A DNA stretch of 5,887 nucleotides, from assembly GCA_016218095.1 (NCBI GenBank), contig JACREV010000275.1, positions 1 through 5,887 on the forward strand, written 5' to 3'. The position numbers were made by a program, and so were the translations under genes. Source of the DNA: Deltaproteobacteria bacterium (lineage in GTDB: Bacteria; Desulfobacterota; GWC2-55-46). The notes beneath the pieces were generated by a model. It was not told the DNA's origin. It did no database searches and worked only from the letters and a program-made list of their open reading frames with translations. This document shows, in pieces, positions 1-4,431 of this stretch (the stretch's first letter is position 1; each line of letters opens with the position of its first letter).

Positions 1-229
1 GGCCCACGGGTATTCGACCGGCGGGTGGAGGAAGCTCCGCCCGGTCCTGAACAAGGAAAAATGCACCAATTGCCTTATCTGCTGGGTCATGTGCCCGGAT
101 TCCGCCGTCATAACAGAGGACGGCAAGATGATAGGCTTCGATCTCGAGCACTGCAAGGGTTGCGGGATATGCGCGATGGAGTGCCCGGACAAGGTGAAGG
201 CGATAAAGATGGAAGAGGAGGCCGACTGA
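1..229 (+). CDS. porD: Pyruvate:ferredoxin oxidoreductase delta subunit, 4Fe-4S ferredoxin type (5' end cut off)
   Basis: Delta (ferredoxin) subunit of a four-subunit-type pyruvate or related 2-oxoacid:ferredoxin oxidoreductase; it passes electrons from the catalytic alpha/beta pair to soluble ferredoxin in the cytoplasm. The gene enters from the left edge, with the first whole codon at position 2, and 75 residues are visible. They contain a typical PorD lead-in (GGWRKLRPVLNKEKC) and two complete bacterial-ferredoxin motifs: CTNCLICWVMCP at visible residues 21-32 and CKGCGICAMECP at 51-62, each of the form CxxCxxCxxxCP, enough for two 4Fe-4S clusters. Family members are usually about 85-105 residues, so only the first 10-30 residues should be missing. 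The stop TGA (227-229) shares its A with the porA start ATG (229-231), which implies translational coupling. The substrate (pyruvate or another 2-oxoacid) cannot be decided from this subunit alone. Confidence 0.93.
   Translation, partial: AHGYSTGGWRKLRPVLNKEKCTNCLICWVMCPDSAVITEDGKMIGFDLEHCKGCGICAMECPDKVKAIKMEEEAD
216..221 (+). promoter_or_regulatory. Shine-Dalgarno site for porA
   Basis: A perfect AGGAGG lies inside the last codons of porD, 7 nt before ATG 229. It selects ATG 229 over the other in-frame candidates: GTG 25, which would run through porD in another frame, and ATG 241, which is 19 nt from this site. Confidence 0.85.
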
Positions 230-1419
230 TGGCGATAACGATGACTAAAGGCCAGGCCGGACTCACCGGGAACTCGGCTATCGCCTACGCGATGAAACAG
301 ATAAACCCGGACGTCTGCCCCGCATACCCCATAACGCCCTCGACGGCGGTTATCGAGGAGTTCGCAAGCTACGTCGCCGACGGCGCGGTCTCAACCGAGC
401 TCATAACCGTTGAGAGCGAGCACTCGGCGATGTCCGCCTGCATAGGGGCGGCCGCGGCAGGGGCGAGGGTCATGACGGCGACCTCTTCGCAGGGGCTCGC
501 GCTCATGTGGGAGATGCTCTACATCGCCTCGGGCATGAGGCTCCCCATAATACTCACCGACGTGAACAGGGCGCTTTCAGCCCCCATAAACATACACTGC
601 GACCATTCCGACTCGATGGGCGCCCGCGACTCCGGCTGGATACAGCTCTACTCCGAGACCGTCCAGGAGGCGTACGACAACCTCATCCAGGCGGTCAGGA
701 TCGCCGAGGACGAAAGCGTGCAACTCCCGGTCATGGTCTGCCTCGACGGCTTCATCACGAGCCACGCGATAGAGAACATAACGCTCCTCTCAGACGAAGA
801 GGTCCAGGGGTTCGTAGGCGAGTACAACGCGAAGACGACTCTTCTGGACACCGACCACCCGGTCACCATGGGCGCGATGTCGCTCCCTGAAAACTACATC
901 GATTTCAAATTCCAGCAGTCGCAGGCCATCGCCCGCTCAAGGGAGACGGTCTTGAAGGTAGCCGAGGACTTCGGCAAGAGGTTCGGGAGAAAGTACGGCT
1001 TATTTGAGACCTACAGGCTGGAAGACGCGGATATCGCGATAGTGATACTCAACTCCGCGGCGGGCACGACAAAGGTCGCGGTAGACGAGCTCAGGAAGAA
1101 GGGGCTCAAGGTCGGCGTGCTGCGCCCTCGTCTCTTCAGGCCCTTCCCGTTCAAGGAGCTCGCAGAGGCCTTGAAGGATAAGAAGGCGATCGCCGTCCTC
1201 GACAGGGCGGACTCCATGAACGGTTTCGGAGGCCCGGTCTTCAACGAGATCCGCTCGGCGCTCTACGACGCGGAAAAGAGGCCCAAGGTCGTAAGCAGGA
1301 TATACGGGCTCGGCGGCAGGGACTACAAGGTGAAGGACGCTATCGCCGTCTTCGACGAGCTAAAGGCGATCGCCGAGACAGGCAGGGTGGAAACGCTCCA
1401 GAAGTACATAACCCTCTAA
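229..1419 (+). CDS. porA: Pyruvate:ferredoxin oxidoreductase alpha subunit
   Basis: Alpha subunit of the oxidoreductase that converts pyruvate and CoA to acetyl-CoA and CO2 while reducing ferredoxin; with PorB it forms the thiamine-diphosphate active site. The 396-residue length fits the family (about 390-400). The N-terminal POR domain shows YPITPST at 33-39, whose Thr contacts substrate in characterised enzymes. It also shows ESEHSAM at 62-68 with the Glu expected near the cofactor pyrimidine, TSSQGL at 85-90, and DVNR at 111-114 with the conserved active-site Arg. SMGARDSGW follows at 129-137. From about residue 260 comes the transketolase-C-like domain II (RLEDADIAIVILNSAAGTTKVAVDELR). 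The start at ATG 229 is set by AGGAGG at 216-221 and by the TGATG overlap with porD; longer versions from GTG 25 read porD out of frame. Pyruvate is the likeliest substrate, but a 2-oxoisovalerate-type specificity is not excluded. Confidence 0.95.
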   Translation: MAITMTKGQAGLTGNSAIAYAMKQINPDVCPAYPITPSTAVIEEFASYVADGAVSTELITVESEHSAMSACIGAAAAGARVMTATSSQGLALMWEMLYIASGMRLPIILTDVNRALSAPINIHCDHSDSMGARDSGWIQLYSETVQEAYDNLIQAVRIAEDESVQLPVMVCLDGFITSHAIENITLLSDEEVQGFVGEYNAKTTLLDTDHPVTMGAMSLPENYIDFKFQQSQAIARSRETVLKVAEDFGKRFGRKYGLFETYRLEDADIAIVILNSAAGTTKVAVDELRKKGLKVGVLRPRLFRPFPFKELAEALKDKKAIAVLDRADSMNGFGGPVFNEIRSALYDAEKRPKVVSRIYGLGGRDYKVKDAIAVFDELKAIAETGRVETLQKYITL

Positions 1420-1420
1420 G

Positions 1421-1476
1421 CGGGTCATGTACCCGGCAAATTAAATAAAAACCCGCATCGGCCTCAAAGGCCGTGC
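1421..1476 (+). other. Two hairpins in the porA-porB gap
   Basis: The 72-nt gap holds two inverted repeats. CGGGT (1421-1425) pairs with ACCCG (1431-1435) across a 5-nt loop. GCA(T)CGGCCT (1455-1464) pairs with AGGCCGTGC (1468-1476) across the loop CAA, giving 9 bp with a single bulged T at 1458. GCGGGT (1420-1425) could instead pair with ACCCGC (1451-1456), which would open part of the second stem. No T-run follows either stem, so these are not intrinsic terminators. A role in mRNA stability or in setting the PorA:PorB ratio is inference. Confidence 0.5.
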
Positions 1477-1491
1477 TTAAAAGGACGAAAA

Positions 1492-2427
1492 ATGGCGACT
1501 CTTAAAGAGCTTTCAAAACAGAACGAACTCTTGACCGGAGGCCACAGGCTCTGCTCCGGCTGCGGCATCCCGCCGATAGTGAGGCTGGTGCTCCGGGCGG
1601 CGAACGGCCCTGTCGTTGCCACCACCGCCACGGGGTGCCTCGAGGTCGGCACCACCATATACCCGTACACCGCGTGGAGGATCCCCTGGATACACTCCGC
1701 GTTCGAGAACGCCGCGGCCACCATTAGCGGCATAGAGACGGCCTACAAGGCGTTAAAGAAAAAGGGGAAGCTCCCGGGCGGGGACAAGGACATAAAGTTC
1801 ATCGCCTTCGGCGGCGACGGCGGCACCTACGACATAGGCCTTCAGGCGCTCTCCGGCGCGCTTGAGCGCGGACACAACTTCCTGTATGTCTGCTATGACA
1901 ACGGCGCGTACATGAACACCGGCATCCAGAGGTCGAGCGCGACCCCGTTCTTCTCGAATACCACCACATCCCCGGCGGGCGATGTTATACCCGGAAAGCA
2001 GGAGTGGAGGAAGGATCTCACCAGGATAGTAGCGGCCCACAACATCCCTTACGCCGCGCAGGCCTCCCCGCACAACTGGGCGGACTTGTCCAAAAAGGCC
2101 GAGAAGGCGTTGAAGATCCAGGGCCCGACGTTCATGAACGTCATGTCTCCGTGCCCGCTCGGCTGGTACACCAAGCCCGAGGACTCGATAAAGTGGGCGA
2201 AGCTCTCGGTAGACACCTGCTACTGGCCGCTTTATGAAGTGGAGGACGGGATACTCAAGATCACCTACAGGCCCAAGGAAAAGAAGCCGCTCGAGGAGTG
2301 GCTGAAACCGCAGGGCCGTTTCAAGCACCTCTTGAAGCCCGAGAACAGGAACCTGCTGGACAAGTTCCAGGCGAGGGTCGACCTCGAGTGGCAGAGGCTC
2401 CTCGACCTCGACGGCAAGCGCATATAA
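1492..2427 (+). CDS. porB: Pyruvate:ferredoxin oxidoreductase beta subunit (TPP- and 4Fe-4S-binding)
   Basis: Beta subunit, 311 residues, the usual size. It carries the thiamine-diphosphate/Mg2+ fold and one proximal 4Fe-4S cluster that takes electrons from the cofactor and hands them to PorD. The expected four cluster cysteines are visible: C21 and C24 in CSGCG, C49 in TGCLEV, and C221 in SPCPLGW. The 3- and 25-residue spacing of the first three matches that of single-chain pyruvate:ferredoxin oxidoreductases. The TPP motif starts with GDGGTYDIG (108-116) and closes with the DNGAYMNTG segment (136-144), which supplies the metal-binding Asn. The C-terminal tail is charged (LKPQGRFKHLLKPENRN onward), as is usual for PorB. 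AAGGA at 1481-1485, 6 nt from the ATG, supports this start. The gene follows porA after a 72-nt hairpin-bearing gap and is only 16 nt from mglB. Confidence 0.95.
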   Translation: MATLKELSKQNELLTGGHRLCSGCGIPPIVRLVLRAANGPVVATTATGCLEVGTTIYPYTAWRIPWIHSAFENAAATISGIETAYKALKKKGKLPGGDKDIKFIAFGGDGGTYDIGLQALSGALERGHNFLYVCYDNGAYMNTGIQRSSATPFFSNTTTSPAGDVIPGKQEWRKDLTRIVAAHNIPYAAQASPHNWADLSKKAEKALKIQGPTFMNVMSPCPLGWYTKPEDSIKWAKLSVDTCYWPLYEVEDGILKITYRPKEKKPLEEWLKPQGRFKHLLKPENRNLLDKFQARVDLEWQRLLDLDGKRI

Positions 2428-2443
2428 GATAAGGAAGGTATAG

Positions 2444-2926
2444 ATGCCGCAGAGCTCTTTCGTGATGTTCGAGGAGGAGTACCGCGAGATAACCGCCGCG
2501 GTCGAAAAACTCCTCCGCGAGGCCAACGCCAAGTGCGTCTACCTCGTCGACAAAGACGGCCAGCTCATCTCGTCGAGCGGGGAGACGCAGGACATAGACG
2601 CTACGTCCCTCGCCTCGCTGACCGCCGGGAACATCGCGGCCACAGGCGGGCTCGCCAAGCTCATCGGCGAAAAGGAGTTCTCGATCCTCTTCCACGAGGG
2701 GGAGCGGGACAACCTTCACATCTCGGTAGTAGGCCAGAGGGTAATCCTCGTTGTTATCTTCGATAAAAGGTCCTCGCTCGGTCTCGTCAGGCTCCGTGTC
2801 AAGAAGGCGAGCGAGGAGCTCGGCAGGTCCATACAGAAGCTTCTCGACAGGATGGCCGCGGACGCGGACAAGGAGAACCTCCTTAAGGAGATAACGGACG
2901 ATGATATCGAGAGGCTCTTCCATTGA
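2444..2926 (+). CDS. mglB: MglB-type Roadblock/LC7 GTPase-activating protein
   Basis: A 160-residue Roadblock/LC7 protein. In Myxococcus and Thermus, dimeric MglB activates GTP hydrolysis by MglA and marks the lagging cell pole; that role is transferred here by similarity. Visible hallmarks are the N-terminal VMFEEEYREI segment, the strand AKCVYLVDKDGQLISSSGE (29-47), and the family block TSLASLTAGNIAATGGLAKLIGEKEF (54-79). Further on are VVGQRVILVVIFDKRSSLGLVRLRVKKASEEL and a C-terminal tail ending EITDDDIERLFH. The tail matters because the C-terminal helix of MglB contacts MglA in known structures. From memory, myxobacterial MglB has almost the same length and motif order. AAGGAAGG (2431-2438), 5 nt from ATG 2444, supports this start over the in-frame ATG at 2465. 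The gene is 16 nt downstream of porB, probably in one transcript, and mglA follows after an unusually long 279-bp gap. Confidence 0.92.
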   Translation: MPQSSFVMFEEEYREITAAVEKLLREANAKCVYLVDKDGQLISSSGETQDIDATSLASLTAGNIAATGGLAKLIGEKEFSILFHEGERDNLHISVVGQRVILVVIFDKRSSLGLVRLRVKKASEELGRSIQKLLDRMAADADKENLLKEITDDDIERLFH

Positions 2927-2967
2927 GGGCCGGCCTGCAATCCTTTTCTTAAAAAAGCCAGCCAAAT

Positions 2968-3007
2968 AGGACCGGGGGAGGCCTGCGGCGATTGTGCCGC
3001 CGGTCCT
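2968..3007 (+). repeat. Two-tier inverted repeat after mglB
   Basis: The outer arms AGGACCG (2968-2974) and CGGTCCT (3001-3007) are perfect complements. An inner stem GCGGC (2985-2989) / GCCGC (2996-3000) closes the loop GATTGT, with an unpaired G-rich stretch on the left side. No T-run follows, so it is not a standard terminator. It lies in the long mglB-mglA gap and could be part of a 3' stabilising structure for the upstream message. Confidence 0.6.
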
Positions 3008-3015
3008 GGGCCCGG

Positions 3016-3057
3016 AGTACGTACTTGCACGCGGGTTTATAAGGTCCGGGGTCCGCG
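3016..3057 (+). repeat. Short palindrome and imperfect hairpin in the mglB-mglA gap
   Basis: AGTACGTACT (3016-3025) is a perfect 10-bp palindrome. CGCGG (3030-3034) can pair with CCGCG (3053-3057), and the loop contains the direct repeat GGTCC-GG-GGTCC (3043-3054). These are weaker than the hairpins on either side and may be chance in GC-rich DNA. The remaining 3058-3082 shows nothing I can name. Confidence 0.35.
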
Positions 3058-3082
3058 GCTGTGTATCGTCCGAAACCAAACA

Positions 3083-3102
3083 GCGATCCATGGATGGATC
3101 GC
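3083..3102 (+). repeat. Array hairpin 1
   Basis: GCGATCCA (3083-3090) and TGGATCGC (3095-3102) are perfect complements around the 4-nt loop TGGA. It can equally be read as arms GCGAT/ATCGC around CCATGGATGG (3088-3097), which almost repeats the loop of hairpin 4. It is the first of four abutting hairpins and touches hairpin 2 with no spacer. Confidence 0.8.
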
Positions 3103-3131
3103 CAAATTGTGAGATCAAATCGAACAATTTG
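3103..3131 (+). repeat. Array hairpin 2
   Basis: CAAATTGT (3103-3110) and ACAATTTG (3124-3131) form a perfect 8-bp A/T-rich stem around a 13-nt loop; within the loop GAT (3113-3115) can pair with ATC (3119-3121). It begins at the base after hairpin 1 ends and is AT-rich, unlike the surrounding sequence. Confidence 0.8.
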
Positions 3132-3134
3132 TAA

Positions 3135-3163
3135 GGTTTGGCCGAATTTACTTCGGCCAAGCC
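3135..3163 (+). repeat. Array hairpin 3
   Basis: GGTTTGGCCGAA (3135-3146) pairs with TTCGGCCAAGCC (3152-3163) over 12 positions, 11 Watson-Crick and one T-G wobble (3137/3161), around the 5-nt loop TTTAC. It is the longest stem in the array and starts 3 nt after hairpin 2. No T-run follows. Confidence 0.85.
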
Positions 3164-3166
3164 GTA

Positions 3167-3197
3167 GCGGAAAAAGCCATGGACGGACTTTTTCCGC
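3167..3197 (+). repeat. Array hairpin 4, directly before mglA
   Basis: GCGGAAAAAG (3167-3176) and CTTTTTCCGC (3188-3197) are perfect 10-bp complements around the 11-nt loop CCATGGACGGA (3177-3187). It starts 3 nt after hairpin 3 and ends 8 nt before the mglA ATG at 3206. Its loop holds another in-frame ATG (3179). The descending arm occupies the place where a Shine-Dalgarno site for ATG 3206 would be expected, so folding could affect mglA translation. Confidence 0.85.
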
Positions 3198-3205
3198 ACC
3201 TTAAG

Positions 3206-3793
3206 ATGTCATTCATAAACTACTCCTCAAGGGAAATAAACTGCAAGATCGTCTACTACGGTCCTGGCCTTTGCGGCAAGACCACGAACCTGCAGTTCAT
3301 CTACAGGAAGACGAGGCCGGAGGCGAAGGGGAAGATGATAACCCTTGCGACCGAGACCGAGCGGACGCTGTTTTTCGACTTCCTGCCGCTCTCCCTCGGC
3401 GACATAAAGGGCTTCAAGACCCGCTTCCACCTCTATACCGTGCCGGGGCAGATATTCTACGACGCCTCCCGGAAATTGATATTAAAGGGCGTTGACGGCA
3501 TCGTCTTCGTAGCCGACTCGCAGGTCGAGAGGATGGACGCGAATATCGAGTCCTTTGACAACATGAAGATCAACCTCGAGGAGCAGGGCTACAGCCTGAG
3601 CGATATACCCTATGTCGTGCAGTACAACAAAAGGGACCTCCCGAATGCCGTACCTGTCGCGGAACTGAAGAAGGTGCTCAACATCAACGGCGTCCCGGAC
3701 TTCGAGGCCGTGGCGAGCGACGGCGCCGGGGTCTTCGAGACGCTCAAGGCAGTCGTAAAGCTCGTCCTCATAGAGCTTAAAAAAGGGGCTTAG
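3206..3793 (+). CDS. mglA: MglA-type small Ras-like GTPase
   Basis: Cytoplasmic small GTPase of the MglA family, which in myxobacteria cycles between poles under MglB control and sets the direction of gliding and pilus use. The 195 residues equal the Myxococcus length as I recall it. Visible motifs are the P-loop GPGLCGKTT (19-27), the switch I region TERTLFFDF (51-59) with R53 and T54, and TVPGQ (78-82) with the MglA-typical Thr in place of the usual Asp plus Gln82. NKRD (141-144) gives guanine specificity. I chose ATG 3206 because the family begins MSFINYSSREINCKIVYYGP. No Shine-Dalgarno site is visible before it; the in-frame ATG 3179 would add MDGLFPHLK and sits in a hairpin loop. mglB lies upstream across a 279-bp gap filled with inverted repeats. 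Two hairpins follow the TAG stop. Confidence 0.95.
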   Translation: MSFINYSSREINCKIVYYGPGLCGKTTNLQFIYRKTRPEAKGKMITLATETERTLFFDFLPLSLGDIKGFKTRFHLYTVPGQIFYDASRKLILKGVDGIVFVADSQVERMDANIESFDNMKINLEEQGYSLSDIPYVVQYNKRDLPNAVPVAELKKVLNINGVPDFEAVASDGAGVFETLKAVVKLVLIELKKGA

Positions 3794-3796
3794 TTC

Positions 3797-3818
3797 GGCG
3801 GGGTTGGAAAACCCCGCC
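3797..3818 (+). other. GGAA-loop hairpin after mglA
   Basis: GGCGGGGTT (3797-3805) and AACCCCGCC (3810-3818) form a perfect 9-bp stem closed by GGAA, a GNRA-type tetraloop. It starts 3 nt after the mglA stop and lies 6 nt before the terminator stem. With no T-run of its own it probably protects the 3' end or assists termination (inference). Confidence 0.65.
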
Positions 3819-3824
3819 TATCAG

Positions 3825-3856
3825 GCAAGCGGGACTATCCGGTCCCGCTTGCTTTT
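3825..3856 (+). terminator. Intrinsic terminator after mglA
   Basis: GCAAGCGGGAC (3825-3835) and GTCCCGCTTGC (3842-3852) make a perfect 11-bp stem with a 6-nt loop, followed directly by TTTT (3853-3856) and ATAC. This is a good Rho-independent terminator for the por-mgl unit. The U-run is short, so some read-through into the yqeY-like gene, whose ATG is 25 nt further on, is possible. Confidence 0.82.
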
Positions 3857-3866
3857 ATACACTTTC

Positions 3867-3873
3867 AAAGGAG
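3867..3873 (+). promoter_or_regulatory. Shine-Dalgarno site for the yqeY-like gene
   Basis: AAAGGAG ends 8 nt before ATG 3882 and fixes that start. An in-frame ATG at 3804 lies in the loop-side arm of a hairpin and would translate through the terminator, so it is not used. Confidence 0.8.
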
Positions 3874-3881
3874 CCGATCAT

Positions 3882-4328
3882 ATGGCACTGCGTGACGATA
3901 TCTCCAAAGACGTCTCGGCCGCTCTGAAGGCGGGAGAAAAGGAAAAGCTCTCGACGGTCAGGATGCTTCTCTCCGCCGTTAAGTACAAGGAAGTCGACTT
4001 AAGGAGGCCCCTTACCGACGAGGAGGTCCAGGGTGTAGCAGGGACCCTCATCCGCCAGAGGCAGGATTCCATCGAGCAGTTCAGGAAGGGCAACCGGCCC
4101 GAGCTCGCGGAAAAAGAGGAGAGGGAGATAGAGGTATTGAAGGCGTATCTCCCTCCGCAGATGTCGGCTGACGAGTTACGCGCTCTCATAAAGAAGCTTG
4201 CGGCTGAGGCCGGCGCATCCGGGCAGAAGGACATGGGAAAGCTCATGAAGGCGGTCATGCCGCACGTGAAGGGCAAGGCCGACGGAAAGCTTGTCAATGA
4301 TATCGTAAAAGAGGTCCTCGGTCCCTGA
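3882..4328 (+). CDS. yqeY: GatB/YqeY domain protein
   Basis: A 148-residue protein of the GatB/YqeY family, the usual length for stand-alone YqeY. The domain resembles the C-terminal tRNA-binding tail of the amidotransferase subunit GatB, but the role of free YqeY is not settled. The family pattern runs from the helical N-terminus ALRDDISKDVSAALKAGEKEKLSTVRMLLSAVKYKEVD through RQRQDSIEQFRKGNRPELAEKEEREIEVLKAYLPPQMS (63-100). It ends with the signature MGKLMKAVMPHVKGKADGKLVNDIVKEVL. AAAGGAG at 3867-3873 fixes the start. The gene lies behind the mglA terminator, so it either has a promoter overlapping that region or depends on read-through; I could not pick out a clear -35/-10 pair. YqeY is often found near rpsU, dnaG and rpoD, none of which is visible here. 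Confidence 0.92.
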   Translation: MALRDDISKDVSAALKAGEKEKLSTVRMLLSAVKYKEVDLRRPLTDEEVQGVAGTLIRQRQDSIEQFRKGNRPELAEKEEREIEVLKAYLPPQMSADELRALIKKLAAEAGASGQKDMGKLMKAVMPHVKGKADGKLVNDIVKEVLGP

Positions 4329-4335
4329 GAAAGGA

Positions 4336-4356
4336 CCCCTCTTTTTTAAAGAGGGG
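4336..4356 (+). repeat. Hairpin after the yqeY-like gene
   Basis: CCCCTCTTT (4336-4344) and AAAGAGGGG (4348-4356) form a perfect 9-bp stem around TTT, starting 7 nt after the stop codon. A G-run (4358-4363), not a T-run, follows, so it is not a standard terminator on the + strand. With the next palindrome it may form one interspersed repeat. Confidence 0.65.
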
Positions 4357-4359
4357 TGG

Positions 4360-4402
4360 GGGGAGATTTATAAAAAGGCCTTTTTTAATCCCCTCAATCC
4401 CC
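4360..4402 (+). repeat. Nested palindrome and AATCCCC direct repeat before the nif3-like gene
   Basis: AAAAAGGCCTTTTT (4372-4385) is a perfect palindrome. Around it ATT/AAT (4366-4368 with 4387-4389) and GGGG/CCCC (4360-4363 with 4390-4393) can pair, giving a 12-bp stem with a bulge and a small internal loop. The T-run lies inside the stem, so termination would be weak. AATCCCC occurs twice, at 4387-4393 and 4396-4402, two bases apart. The style (runs of C, A-rich centre, runs of G) is that of intergenic repeats common in some GC-rich bacteria; membership in a repeat family is inference. Confidence 0.5.
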
Positions 4403-4431
4403 GTGCGTAAAATCAAATCCAAGGGACGACC

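Noticed and set aside
25..228. Longer porA starting at GTG 25
   Set aside because: The added 68 residues read porD out of frame and match no POR alpha N-terminus; AGGAGG at 216-221 and the TGATG overlap support ATG 229.
1753..2532. 259-residue open frame on the minus strand inside porB
   Set aside because: Fully antisense to porB with its conserved motifs; the sequence is the arginine-, leucine- and valine-rich type expected from the reverse of a GC-rich gene.
3009..3028. Possible sigma-54 promoter (GG...TTGC) before mglA
   Set aside because: From GG 3014-3015 to GC 3027-3028 there are 11 bases instead of 10, and the -24 region lacks TGGCAC.
3025..3043. Possible sigma-70 promoter TTGCAC...TATAAG before mglA
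   Set aside because: The two hexamers are only 7 nt apart; no partner box exists at 16-18 nt. TATAAG alone is not enough.
3167..3197. Hairpin 4 as an intrinsic terminator
   Set aside because: The T-run lies inside the stem, and ACCTTAAG rather than T's follows it, on either strand reading; it would also end the transcript just before mglA.
2968..3197. CRISPR array or tRNA gene in the hairpin-rich gap
   Set aside because: No direct repeats of constant length with spacers, and no acceptor/anticodon/T-arm pattern; the structure is a series of different inverted repeats.
2321..3199. 292-residue open frame on the minus strand across the end of porB, mglB and the repeat gap
   Set aside because: It overlaps two well-supported + strand genes, its composition mirrors their codon structure, it shows no domain I recognise, and its start lies in the hairpin array. 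It is a shadow frame.
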